Positions 11,289 through 23,700 of a stretch of 64,000 nt of DNA are shown in pieces (within the stretch, counting starts at the first letter, position 1; the number at the start of each line of letters is the position of its first letter). The DNA lies in NCBI RefSeq assembly GCF_010389155.1, contig NC_057763.1, forward strand, positions 45,490,645 to 45,554,644. Direction: 5' to 3'. Source of the stretch: Erigeron canadensis (Eukaryota; Streptophyta; Magnoliopsida; Asterales; Asteraceae). A program made the position numbers and the translations under genes. A model generated the notes under the pieces. It saw nothing but the letters and a program-made list of their open reading frames with translations, searched no databases and was not told where the DNA came from.

Positions 11289-11481
11289 GTTATGGGTCAT
11301 ATTGTTTTTGAATCATGGTGTTTTATTTATATAGGATATAGGGTATGTATATAATCATGATATGAGGCAAGTATTATTATCAAACACATTAAAGAATATA
11401 AATATCTAATATCTATAAAAATGTGGACAAAATTTGAGACCAAATACCACAACATATATCTTACCAAAGTTTATACACTTA

Positions 11482-11888
11482 CGTTTGGTAGGAGGAAATC
11501 ATACAAAATGTAAATGTAATAAAGAAAGTAAATAATAGGAAATAGAATGAGTGTTTGGAAAGTGAATATATTACATTGTTTGGTAACAACAAAACATGAA
11601 CATAAGAGAAATGTAAAAAATAAACAAATTAATATGGAAAAAAAAAATTAACAAAAATTAATTATAATATCATGATATAAATTATTGAAATTAATAGTTA
11701 AATCCATGAGAAAATAAGAAAAAGGTTAACTTGATTTCATTCTCACCATTCCTCACCATTTTGAAAGAAATTATGAGAATGGAAATGATCCGCCCTTTTA
11801 CCTCTTCATTTTCATTCTCTTATGTAACCAACAAGGGAAGTAATTCTCATTCCATTTCTACCATTTCCATTCCATCCTACCAAACAGT
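11482..11888. mobile_element. MITE-like element with CGTTTGGTAGGA ends
   Basis: The left end CGTTTGGTAGGAGGAAAT is mirrored by the right end ATTCCATCCTACCAAACAG. The interior is rich in ATTCCATTCTCATT-type words on the right and their complements on the left. The TTTGGTAGG theme resembles Tourist-like Harbinger MITEs. The target duplication is not clear. Confidence 0.5.
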
Positions 11889-11942
11889 CAAACACCCATA
11901 CCTTTTGAGGAATGGTTATTTGAGAACTAACAAGAAAAAGAA

Positions 11943-12809
11943 GAGAAAATTACATTTTCTGTCCCTCAAGTTGGCAGGATTTTCAATTATTGCCCTTAAG
12001 TAAATTAATTACTGAAAAAACCCTGAAGTTGGTCAATTTTTTCATTTTTTACTTTGTGACTAACAATCGTCTATTAGGCCCGTTAAGTGAGGGGCAGATT
12101 CGTCATTTCACCATGATATCATCTTATTCTTCTTCCAAACACAAACACAAAGCCAGATTTTGAAAATCAAGGGGGTCGGAAAACAAAATGTGAACTGAAA
12201 AACACACACTGAGCACACAAACACACACTCTGAAAGACACACAAACATACACTCGAAACACACAAGTTTGAAATCGGAAACAAGGGTTTTTGGATTCGAA
12301 ATTGTTTGGATCGAGATCGGTTTTGGCTATATTTGGTTGGATTCGAATTGAATTGCTTTATTTTATCTTTCTTTTCGATTCAAACAAGTTTTTTCGACAG
12401 TCAAGTTTTTCCGGCGAAGTCTAGATCGGATTAAATTGGCTAGGGTTCGTGCACGATTAAATTTTGAGTCGATTGCAACATGTTTCGTGTTCTGATTCGA
12501 AGAAACAAGAGATAAATCTAGATTTTAATTTTTCCGGCATGATTTTCAAATTTTCGGCCGCCATGATTTCATTTGACATTTTGTTTTTTTGCAAAACCTT
12601 TTTGTGTTTGAGTTTGGAATAAAAAGAAGAAATAATCATGGTGAAATGACGAATCTATCCCTCACTTAACGAACCTAATAGACGGTCGTTAGTCACAGAG
12701 TGAAAAGTGAAAAAATTGACCAACTTTAGGGGTTTTTCTATAATTAATTCACTTAAGGGTAATAACTGAAAATCCTGCCAATTTGAGGGACCAAAAATGT
12801 AATTTTCTC
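11943..12809. mobile_element. Long-TIR MULE-type element
   Basis: Inverted arms of roughly 180 bp begin GAGAAAATTACATTTTCTGT and end ACATTTTTGG-complement GTAATTTTCTC. The flanks GAAAAAGAA and AAAAAAGAA match at 8 of 9 bases, fitting a MULE 9-bp duplication. The interior (about 12130-12630) has no transposase. It starts with ACACACA-rich sequence and then resembles, at low identity, the interior of the elements at 45110 and 52230 (shared CTAGGGTTCGTG, TTTCGTGTT, ATTCGAAGAAA and TTTTTCCGGC themes). Confidence 0.7.
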
Positions 12810-12828
12810 AAAAAAGAAAGAATAAGAC

Positions 12829-13506
12829 AACAATTCTAGACTACACATTCTTCACACATTATTCTCTCTTCAATAATAAATTATAATTCATCCATAACAT
12901 TCAAAATGTTTTATTTCACATACTGTAAATCGTTAGATGAAAAAAATATGGGTAGTCTTAAAATGTCAAAGATGACACTTGTTTTGTTGAAAATGTGTTG
13001 TGCCCTCGGGTTAAACGCTAATGGAGTTGGTAGATTTGTGAGAGATGGGGTAGCTATTGATGATAAATAAAGATGACTTTTAGTTACCCATTTACTAGTT
13101 GATTTAAGTAGACTTATTTATTATGCCGGTTGGTATTTTATATTATTGATTGTGGATTTCCTTTTATTATTGTGATGATATGATGCTGGTAACAACATTT
13201 AAAGTTGTTTAATGATTCCATTAGGGATCAAATGAGATTTTGTAACATCGCTTCCGCATTTTATTAACGGAGTTATATTTAAAGTTGAATTTTTTGGAAA
13301 TTTACATTTTTACAAAGCAGGGTCCTCTTTCATTAGAGATGCAATTCGATACTTTTGACGACTTTTTGATTTTAAGACTACCCATGCTTTTTTTTCATCT
13401 TACGATTCACGGTTTGTGAGATAAAATATTTTGAATGATTTGGATAAATTTTCATATTTTATATAAGAGAGAAAATGAGACAAAATGAGTAGTCGATAAT
13501 TGTTCC
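12829..13506. mobile_element. Long-TIR element next to the previous one
   Basis: Arms of about 110 bp are inverted: the left arm contains AACATTCAAAATGTTTTATT and AAATATGGGTAGTCTTAAAA, and the right arm contains the complements (TTTTAAGACTACCCATG, AAAATATTTTGAATGATT). No coding capacity was found and the exact ends are uncertain. Probably a MULE-like or other non-autonomous DNA transposon. Confidence 0.5.
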
Positions 13507-15517
13507 CGCTTTTTTTTTTTTGCGAATTCTCAAAATAACTCACCTCATACCTTTTACGGATAAAAGGTGTGTCTTTTAATTATATAGTGGGAACCAAATT
13601 ACTTGAAATAAACATGAGCTATGTACTTACCAACTCCGGGTTAAGTTTAACTCGACTAGATAATCTAAGAAGAATCTCGGCACTTATACTTGTCCTCGTT
13701 GTAGTCTGTTAAAATAACTTCAATCCAACTGGGATGATTTTACACGTCCTTTCGTATCTTTACTTGTCCTTTCTTATTTATAATACTAAAGCATGTTTGT
13801 CCTTACATGTTCATATGTGATTTGTCCATATTTAAGGACATGTTTTTAGATATTCTTAATATCTAATTTTTGTTTGTATATGATATAAGGATATGTAAGG
13901 ATGTTTACATGGTTGAAGATAAAATTAAAGAATTTTAAGAATTTGTAACGATGCGTAAGAATATAATGTGAGAATTAACGAATGCGTAAAGACGTCCTTA
14001 CCATTAGAGATCTAAAGATAGTTTTAGCTCCATCCCTCGGTCTCAAGTCCCAACTATGTTCGTGCATTTGACAAGCATAGCCTGGCTAGTTCCATTCACG
14101 TAATGGTAATTTCCTTTAAGATACAAGTTTTAACGTTTAACAAAACTATACCTAATATGTTTGTTCTATATGTAACGTACCAGAAGAGAATAAGAGATTA
14201 AAGTCTTTTTGTTTGCTTTGGCTGTAATGATGTTCGATTGAACCTAAAAATGGGACCCAAAAAGGCCAAATTCTTGATACCAATATTCTAACTTTATTGG
14301 TTCCCACACACGTGGTTTCCTATTTTGATTATTGGAAAATATACAAGTTGATTTGAGGATGCTATGCTATGCGATACTATTTAATGACATGCATAACCAA
14401 TATCAGTATTAGCATGATAGAGCCAAAGAGACCATTTTTTTCATTTAATTGTGTTATTATGGAAACATCGGAACAGTATGCGGCTTTTTCCTCAGTAAGT
14501 TGGTATATTAAGTTGATCTGTTAGAGTGTTAGTTAAGAAATTTATTTTTCACACTCCATTCATATATGGATAATGATAAATCAACCTAATTGGTGTGCCT
14601 AAAGATATGCCTAATCGTAAGATGATGATATGTGAAAAAATCAGAGGGCAAGATTAGGAAAGAGAATTAGTGAAATCCACATGTCAAATTCTTAAGGTTT
14701 TAGGTTGATTTTTAGGCATATAAGTTAGGTTGATTAATCATTTTTCTTCGTATATATATAAAAGAATATTGTTTGGTTTGTGGACTATTATGAGTTGACA
14801 ATGAATTGTGTAGGTACACATATACCACTATGAATGCTAATGGTGGCTTAGTTGCTTGGGACAAGAGGAAGTGTCTTCTCTGTCTTCATACATGGTTTTC
14901 TTTGATCTTATCTTTAAAAGTCATTGATAAAGCAACTGATCTAAGTCCGCTATCATCCTTGAAATGCAATCATATGATGTTAAGGCGTATATATTACTGT
15001 AATAATTTAATGATAATTATTGAGAAATTGGCCTTCACAAGAAAAATACATACTGAAATGGACAAAGGAGTGGGGATAGGAGTATGCAATTAAATTAAAA
15101 GGTTGGGTAACCCCATCTATGGGGTTGATGTGTGCGTGGTTCTTCTATATTAAAAGGAAATTAAAGTATATATGTTCGCTCTTAAGTTTTATAAGTGTGA
15201 TTGAAGTTAATTGTTCATTTATGAAAACAAATTAAATTAGTAATGTTAAAAAACATTTTTAAACTTAAACATTTTATATAAACTAGTAACAAAAATCTTT
15301 GTATGAACATTTACCAAAAACGACTGGATATGCGTTAGAAAGGTCAACCCTTTCCCAACGACACAAAAATAAGCTCGCCGAACTTCTAACAACCGCCCCG
15401 TTTGCATAGAACAATATCGTGGCTACGTAGACCTAAGTAAAGTGGTCATATTGGATCCTTGGGAACCATCACAAGTACGGCTGACATCTATTTATATATT
15501 TATATATCGAAAAAGTG
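13507..15517. other. Intergenic, AT-rich
   Basis: No supported gene. The segment at about 14625-14745 (TATGTGAAAAAATCAGAG..., GAAATCCACATGTC...) is similar to 49770-49885, so it is a dispersed repeat. A 95-codon open frame at 14806-15093 has no recognisable domain and reads like chance. Confidence 0.4.
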
Positions 15518-15693
15518 ATATAAGGTTGTCAAACACCTAAGCTTAGCCGCTTAAGTGTTGAACCCCTCACATACAAATTTTTTAATATATTTTGATTAAT
15601 AAATAAATGTTTGAGCCCCATGAATTTTATGAATTAAAAAACAATATGTGAGTGTTTCACACCTAAGTTTAGGTACCTAACAGCCTTTTATTA
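15518..15693. mobile_element. MITE family X, copy 1
   Basis: The ends ATAAGGTTGTCAAACACCTAA and TAGGTACCTAACAGCCTTTTAT are inverted repeats. Inside are CCCCTCACATAC, AATAAATGTTTGAGCCCCATGA and ATATGTGAGTGTTTCAC. The same blocks in the same order occur at 34894-35035 (inverted) and 40031-40190, so this is a three-copy family in the window. Confidence 0.6.
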
Positions 15694-15702
15694 CCATCCC
15701 CT

Positions 15703-15732
15703 TTAGATATATATATATATATATATATATAT
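15703..15732. repeat. AT dinucleotide microsatellite
   Basis: An uninterrupted AT run, one of many in the window, here directly beside the MITE. Confidence 0.8.
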
Positions 15733-16139
15733 GAACATTTGACCCTCAAAGCCTGTTAGGCCTCGGGCAGGATATGATCACAGGGAATTCAGCAGAAAAA
15801 AAAAAAACCACATGTTTGTCACTCCGGAAAGTCAAACCAAAGATATATGAGTAGACAGTTTTCACGTAATTGTGAGTTGATATGTGTTTCATTGACAATT
15901 TGCTTAACATATTAGTACAATTTGTTTTTTTGTAAAGTAATGACATGATAGTTTGCTTTTATGGTTTATCATCTGCAACATTTAGACTTTTTTTTTCTTT
16001 TCTTTTTAACAACGAATTTCGATTATTGACGGACTATTGGAGTATCATCAAGCCATTAGTGATATCACCTGATCATATCCCCATCAATCAATAATGTTTA
16101 TACATCAGATTAAGAAGAAACACAATAAATAATATAAGA

Positions 16140-16226
16140 AAATCTTTTTATAGGATTCGAATCAATAATCTTATGATTTATTATATGCCTTGTCTTACCA
16201 CTAGGCTATCAGAGAATTAATAATTA
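16140..16226 (-). mobile_element. tRNA-like SINE head (candidate)
   Basis: On the minus strand the sequence reads GATAGCCTAGTGGTAAGAC, close to a tRNA A box, and about 40 bp later GATTCGAATCC, close to a B box. No cloverleaf is obvious and the 3' tail was not delimited. This fits a tRNA-derived SINE head, or a decayed tRNA. Confidence 0.4.
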
Positions 16227-16340
16227 GAAACTTGGATTCGTCAATTGAGTTATAGGCCAATTGTTTCTTAGTAATATATATATAAAGATAAGTAAAATAA
16301 ATGTTCACAAATTTAAATACTAAACTGCATACAGTAAAAC

Positions 16341-16477
16341 AGTTTTGCTAGAGCCTAGAGTAAGTATACTCTAGACTCTAACAAAACTATTTTAATGGAT
16401 TAGTGGAATACATAAAATGTAAGTATACTCTAGGCTCTAGCAAAACTGTTTTAATGGATTAGTGGAATACATAAAGT
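16341..16477. repeat. Palindrome overlapping a 59-bp tandem duplication
   Basis: Positions 16341-16388 form a hairpin whose arms read AGTTTTGCTAGAGCCTAGAG and its near-complement. A 59-bp unit beginning GTAAGTATACTCTAG is present twice in tandem (16360-16418 and 16419-16477) with a few differences. Confidence 0.75.
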
Positions 16478-17765
16478 GTTTTACATAATCACATTTCAAT
16501 GTTAAAACATGATAAATCTTTCCAAACAGTCGTAATTTCATAAAATTAAATAAACAAAATTAATATAATAATCACATCACAATCACACACACAAAAAAAT
16601 AAATTATATGAGAATAGAATATATGACAAACTAATTAAATTCAAAATCTCTAAAATTCAGATGAACTCAACAGAGCAGAAGAACCAAAAGTGCAAAACTG
16701 GTCCAATATATCGCTTGGCCCTATGTTCTTGTACCAAATGAATTGAAGTTGACAAACCATAGAAGCAAGAGGCAAAAGTTGTACTCAAGCCTGAACTACC
16801 ATCAAAAGTCATCATAATGTTTTCCTTTCCACAAGCTTGCAACAATCGACCTTCGACGAGCATTTTTGTATATGTAAATTATATATGTATTGCAATATAC
16901 AAAACTGCTATTAGTTATATACTACGTGGTAATAATTCAATATTATCTAATTAAACGTTGTTTTCCTTTATAATTTTACTATATTTTCATTAATTAAGTT
17001 TATAATTTTGATTTGTATGATGCCTTAAATACTCTGTAACTAGTATATAGTATAATGCATGTGTATTGAGTCTTAATTAAGATTTTAATTTTTAAATATT
17101 ATCACTTTTATCTAATCATCTAATGTTTATATTATCTATGTGTTTAAGTATAATATTCAGTGAAATTGAATGAATTCAATGTATTGATTCAGTATGCTCT
17201 AACAGCTATTTACATGTTCCTGAGTATACATCGTATGTTTGAACTTTAAGGATATATATATGTCCTTTTTCACAAAGACTTTTAGCTAGCTAGAGTGTTA
17301 GTATGTATACATTTCTAATTAACCAAATGGACCGTAGATTGAAAGTGCTACTGCAACTAACTATATTTTTATATATGAATTTGTTTTTATTTTCTTGAGA
17401 GAGACATAATGTCATGATCACATTGGCTTGTGTATACTAAAAAAAAAAAAAAAGTCGAATTGAAATCACATTTGAGAATTGTTCGAACTTTAATGTAATT
17501 AATCTGTTGGATAATTTTCTAACTTGGGATATGATTAAACTCACGATCGATGATGCGTAAATCATGATCCGAGTTCCAAACAAGTTGATTAATGAGTATG
17601 TATAAATCAAAAGATGCAAACAAGTTAACTTTTTGGTGAAGTCATGAAAGCATGCCACATTTTCCAGTTTCGGAAACATCATGATAAAACGCGGTGCGAT
17701 GCAAGTTGTATATACCATTAGTTTTTGTACTATATATGGGTATGAGTATTGTAAAACAAGTATTA
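16478..17765. other. Intergenic, AT-rich
   Basis: No gene was recognised. Short open frames on the minus strand have no domain features. Confidence 0.4.
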
Positions 17766-17913
17766 AAGTAAAATAAATAAGACAAGATCTTGACTCTTAG
17801 ATCATGGTAAAATTGATGCACGAAGATTCACGTAGCAATTGATGTACAATGATTTTTATGATGCACGATAATTATTACTGAAAAAAAATCTATTGTTTTA
17901 TTTGTATTACTTT
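17766..17913. mobile_element. MITE family Y, copy 1
   Basis: The ends are inverted (AAGTAAAATAAATAA and TTATTTGTATTACTT). The body contains TCTTGACTCTTAGATCATGG, AATTGATGCACGA and TCATGATGCACG-like blocks. The same order of blocks recurs at 42193-42340. Confidence 0.55.
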
Positions 17914-17964
17914 AATAGTTGTTTTATTTCACCTAAAACACTATTATGTATATAGAGTTGTGAT

Positions 17965-18254
17965 CATTTGAAAACTAAAATTTTCGTTAAAACTAGAAAA
18001 CTGGTCGAATACAATGTGATTCATATCACAGTGTGTTTGAACAATTTTCTGATTTTCACGCGTTATAAAAAACACACTGTGATATAAGACTTAACAAAAT
18101 GTGTTAATTACACAATAAAAACACAAACATTGTGTTTTTAAAAAGCACAAACATTGTGTTTTTAAAAAACACAGTTAAAACACATTGTGGTAGATTCAGA
18201 TCACTATGTTTTAACCAATTTTTTAGTTTTTACAAAAATTTTAGTTTTCAAATG
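17965..18254. mobile_element. MITE with 40-bp inverted ends
   Basis: The left end CATTTGAAAACTAAAATTTT is mirrored by AAAATTTTAGTTTTCAAATG. Inside are several ACACACTGTGATAT and ACACAAACATTGTGTTTTTA units, the latter in tandem. No coding potential. Confidence 0.65.
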
Positions 18255-18259
18255 AATAT

Positions 18260-18526
18260 TTACTATGTATATATTTGATCACTTTTCTTGTATAAAAAAA
18301 ATTTATACAAGTCAAACTTTACAAACTTTGACTATAAATATTTTTGTTTGTGTTATATAATATTTGATGAAAGTTATATGAATTGATTGTGTTTTAGATG
18401 TGTGTTTCATTTGTATAACTTTCATCAACTATTATATAACATAAATACAAATTGTTATGGTCAAAGTTCGTAAAGTTTGACTTTGAAAATTAAAAAGTGG
18501 ACAAGTTTAGTGAGACGGAGGGAGTA
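18260..18526. mobile_element. Stowaway-like MITE
   Basis: The right end GAGACGGAGGGAGTA is the complement of the classic Stowaway terminus TACTCCCTCCGT. The body is an inverted repeat (AAAGTTATATGAATTGATTG against CATTTGTATAACTTTCATC; TCAAACTTTACAAACTTTGAC against GTCAAAGTTCGTAAAGTTTGA). The left terminus has lost the canonical motif. Confidence 0.7.
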
Positions 18527-18873
18527 CTATTTAATATGTTTGAATTTTTAGTTTTTTACTCAAGTTTATTGACATTAAATTAACAAAATAAATTTCAAAT
18601 TTCCATGCATGAATTTGTAATCCATGCATGACTTATATTAAAATCCTTTATTACCATTGAAGTGCCAAAACAACCCTTATAATTTACTGTTTAATGGTGT
18701 GATCTATCTGTGTGATATTTTGTTGTTAGAAACTTAAAAAATTCGTAATTATCATATAATGCGTGTGGATGATTCGTAACTGGTGAAGTAAGATATTATG
18801 TTTATTATAAAAACTTTCAGGTTCAAATTAACCTGAACAAGATAATATATATTGGGTTAAGTATCTGGTAGAG

Positions 18874-19126
18874 TAAGTAACTTTTATATTTTTTTTTATT
18901 GTGTTAATATAACTTTCATTTGGTTCATTGTATATAACTAACCCGCTAAATTAAACGATTAATGTAATATTTTTATTTTGACCAATCAAAAATTTCTACT
19001 TAGCAGCTCATATGGTTTGTCACGTATACACTTTTACATTAATCGCTACATTTAACGGGTTAGTTACATATAATGAACCAAATAAAATTTATATCCACAC
19101 AACATGAAAAGTGTAAAAATTACTTA
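18874..19126. mobile_element. Palindromic MITE
   Basis: The arms GGTTCATTGTATATAACTAA and TTAGTTACATATAATGAACC are inverted, and the outer segments AGTAACTTTT and AAAAATTACTT match too. No coding potential. Confidence 0.6.
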
Positions 19127-20600
19127 TATCTTAAGATAAAACTAAACACTATACTCAATAATGCATAATTTTCATATCAAATAACATCAAAAGAAACATT
19201 ACATTACAAAGGAGGGACCGAAATGTAAATCATGACAAAAGGATGACCAGTTGAGTATACATATGTCTCTTTTTTTACACTATAGTTCCTTTTTTTTTTC
19301 TTTTTAAATTCATTAATATGTAAAGATTTATATAATAAAAATTTTGTTAAAAACATATAAAAATATATGTAATTTAATATATTCATATGTGTAAATGGTA
19401 CATGTGAACAAATTTAATCACACATGGACATGCATATTAAGTTATATGTAATTGTTTAGGTATTTAATAGTAATTTTTATTTCATATAGACATGTATGTA
19501 TTTTTCCATACGAATGTACTTAAACCACATTAGTGATCTACTACCGTGGTTTCAAAAGAAAGAAAAAAAATTCTATAAAGAAACCTTCGATACTAAAGTT
19601 GGGAAATATAACCTATGTTGTACTTCCACTTGCATTGCAGTTGGACATAAGACAATAGTCTTTTTGTGATGGGTGATGTCTCAGGATCAAACCTTGAAAG
19701 GGCAGAGTTTTATCCTTAATTAGTGTCGTGCCTTTGGACGGCTAGTTAAAAGGTTTTTCTCCTATCGGGTATTGGAGGGTAAGAAAGTATATAAAACTAG
19801 CTTATATTAGAGTTAGCCTTCACTGCAATGATTAATTCACATATATATAAAAAAAATATATATATAACCTATGTTAACCTTTGAGGCCGGATTCTTTTTA
19901 ATATTGACTTGGTTGAAATAATATACGTCAGACCCCTTACATGTGTGAATATTTTACACATCTACCTAAAAAAAACTCAAATATTTCGATGCACAATGAT
20001 CAGTTTCCGATGAAAACCGATAGCCCACAATCTGAGCAACAGAAAATGAGGAGATATGAGAATGGTTCCATTTTGATATATTTTAATTACCCAGTAAAAG
20101 TAAAGCTCGGTTTTTGGCTAAAATATTTCTCCTAGAGAGAATCCAGCCAAGATATACTGTATATGGATTCCATTATTTTCCCTATTTTAATTTCTCTAAA
20201 AAGAAATTTACTTAAAAATAAAAACTCCAAATTAAACATATGAAACTTCAGTTCTCTCCCTTCACATCCTTTTCAACATACAATTTTCCATGTACATACA
20301 ATATCACTTTCCTATCAATCGTAAAAAGTTAAACTTACATTTCTTTTTTTTGTAACTTAGTTCACTTCCACATAAAGTAGCAATATTATATTTGATATTT
20401 ATATATATATTTTGAAACCAAAAACATATATCGGTTTAATTAATCAGTTGTAAATTGTAATACTATATATAGTTATAATAAATAAAACTAAATACACGTG
20501 TGTTAGATACAACGACGTACTCTAACTAGAGACACACGTACTATATATATATATACATGTACAATTTGTATGTAGGGATGTATTTATGTGCATGCAAATG
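19127..20600. other. Intergenic, upstream of the TBL gene
   Basis: AT-rich with no gene recognised. The 3' part is presumed promoter of the TBL gene. Confidence 0.4.
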
Positions 20601-20611
20601 TATATATGTTC

Positions 20612-20628
20612 CTCTATATATAAAGAGA
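20612..20628 (+). promoter_or_regulatory. Possible TATA box of the TBL gene
   Basis: CCTCTATATATAAAGAG lies about 160 bp before the ATG at 20786. Other TA-rich runs nearby make this choice uncertain. Confidence 0.35.
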
Positions 20629-20785
20629 ATAATGTGAATGGGCTAATTAAAGGCATGAGAGACCAAGCTAAAGGGGCACAAAGACCGCTTTGTTTAACAC
20701 ACAATTATTGATTGAGTACACAGTTCTTCTTAATTGGTACCCTCGATCAGCTCTCTTCACACCAAAATCCAATATAAATTAAGAG

Positions 20786-23700
20786 ATGGATTTTGGGTGT
20801 CAAAAGAGATGCCTTTTGTTGACTGGTGCCATATTTTTTCTTCTTCAACTGCAACTGTTTGTAGTTGTAACTTTGTCATCTAAAACACAAGCCTTATCAT
20901 CCTCCTATAATAATAATAATAATATAAATAGTAGTAGTGGTTCATCAGTAAAAAGGGGGAGAGAATTATTGGGGTGTGATTTGTTCAAGGGAAAATGGGT
21001 TGTTGATAATTCATACCCGCTTTATGCAGCTTCTAGCTGTCCCTATATTGATTCTGAATTTGATTGCTCTAAACACGGCCGCCCGGACTCTCAGTATCTA
21101 AAGTATGCTTGGCAACCCCAGTCATGTAATTTGCCCAGGTACGTGTATATATATATATATATAGGTGCAAGTTATTTTAGGACCAATTTTAGAACATGTG
21201 TTTTTTTGTAACTTACACACCACCATGATCATCTCCGACCACCACCATGATTTTTCGGCCACCACGTCGCTGAAAAATCATGTGTAAGTTAACTTACACA
21301 TGATTTTCCGATGGGCCCGTCACCAAAAAGTCTTAGTGTTTTGACAAAAAAGTCTTTTATATCGTTATAGATGATGATGGTGGTATGTAAGTTACAAAAA
21401 ACACATGTCTTAATTGGTACTAAAATAAGAGGTGGTCCTAAAATAACCCACCATATATATATATATATATATATATAACCCATCTCTATCTTTATTTACA
21501 CACGGGCACACATGACACATATACGTACATAGCATATGTACACGGGAATACAATTTTAGAGCACCGTTAATTAGCTAGTAATTGATGCACACGTACACGT
21601 ACAAAATAATAACGATATACATTTTGATACTTAATTTGATCTCATTATAAAACAGTCAAATAAAACTTGACGTAATTTCTCGATCTAAACCATTATTAAT
21701 TATTTTGCGATCATACGTATGTACACAAAATCATGGTTTGCATAATGTTAATTGATGATTAATCATATAATATAATGTGGTGTACGTTTAAATTTTCAAT
21801 CCTAGCTAGCTGCACATGTACGTACGTAATTGATAACAAATGATATACTACAGTAGAACTGTTATGATTTTAGTGTTTTTTCTGATCGATTTCATTTATA
21901 TATTATTTTCGTGTTTTAATTAATTAATTTAATGGAAGGGACGTGAACAATCATTCATGTTCTGAAAACGAAATATTATTGAGTACGTCATGCATATATA
22001 CAGTTACGCTCCGATCCATATATCCCCGTCTATGATTTATGACAAGCTACCACACTATTATTATATATGCATTTTTTTCAAAGACATCTTCATTTTCATT
22101 TAAAGAATTGAACTAGCTAGAAATAATTAAAGTACATCAAAGTGGAATCGATCTCATGCACTAATTGATTCGTAACATTATTATTTTAACGTGGCTAGGT
22201 GTCTACTTGTTGATTAAATTAATATGTCTCAATTAATAATTATAAAATAATTATGAAGTATATGGAATCTATGGACCATAGTTGATCGATGCTTATAGTG
22301 AAATGACAACTAGCTAGTCCATTAGTAGTACGTACTTTCAGTTTAATTAAGATAGCTACCGCAAATAACTACTTAATGATAATCAAATTTGGCATGCGGG
22401 GCCGGGGTCCATATATATATGACTTAATTGTAAAAATTTGATTTTAATGTTTAATAACTACTCGTTAGTTAAACATTAATTATATATGTTCAAAAAACTA
22501 TATATATATATATTGGTAAATAATTAATGAATATAGATGGATGTGTACGTAATGCATGCGCAGGTTCAATGGGTTGGATTTGTTGAGCAAATGGAGAGGG
22601 AAGAAGGTGATGTTCGTGGGTGACTCACTGAGTCAGAATATGTGGCAATCGTTAGCTTGTTTGCTCCATGCATCTGTACCCAAATCTAAGACATCTTTTC
22701 AACACAAAGACTCTCTTACTTCCCTTACGTTTCAGGTACGTACGTACTGTATATATTCATTTTCTTCACAGACTTCTTATCTATAATGTTTATAAATAGT
22801 CATTTATCTATATCTAATTTATAAGTACAACCTTAATTTAAAATTGGGACTCTAGCTACGTACGTACATATCTATACAAATTAATATATATACTTCTAAT
22901 TCCAAGTACAAAGTAAACTGGGATATGAAATATCTAATCGATCACAGCATGATTTATGTTATGCGTCAATTAACTTTTTATGTTTTTTGTTTTTATTATA
23001 GCGTCTCGCCTCACAAAAGGCCAATTATCGTATACATTACAGTACTTCTTTTTTGGAAATATATTTTACTCGTATTAATTAAACATACTGACTATCTATA
23101 TATAATACATATATAGTGACATATTAGAAATAAATATTTAAAAGTACAGGTTAAAATCAAATACACAATTCAATCAACGATTTTGATCAAAGACACATGC
23201 AGTTAATTACGTGTATACGAATTTGAAGTGGTTTCGTATAGAATAAAATTATGTCAAGTTCAAGGTATGATGAAGACAAAACAAAAGAAAACAACAAAGT
23301 TCACAAGTGTGTTTTCAAAGCTAGTGGAAAGTAGTTAATAAATGTTCGCAGAAAGTGTTTCCTTTGACAGTCCCCTGTGTTAATTTGTAAACATCAGCTA
23401 GCCTTAGTACGTCTCTTTTTTTTGCTAAAAACGACGTGTGAACGACCACTTTGATTTGACAATTTAAATATGTTAAAAAGATCATTTCAAACTATATATG
23501 AATATATCTTACTAATATTTTTTGGGAAAATTACTTAAAACGCATGAATTTAACATATGGGTTCTACTAAATCTCTTTTTCAACCTATTGATTTTGTCAA
23601 ATGTCATCGTCTTGTAGTTAGGTGTCCGGGTTGAATTAGGAGGGTATATCATTATCTGAGTTTTTGATAGCCATAAAAGTTTTAATTTATGGGTATATCG

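Noticed and set aside
14806..15093. 95-codon open frame on the plus strand
   Set aside because: No domain, no promoter or splice context, and it lies in AT-rich repeat-bearing DNA. Length is within chance expectation.
16140..16226. Functional tRNA gene on the minus strand
   Set aside because: Box-like motifs exist but I could not fold a cloverleaf with paired acceptor and anticodon stems; listed as a SINE-like head instead.
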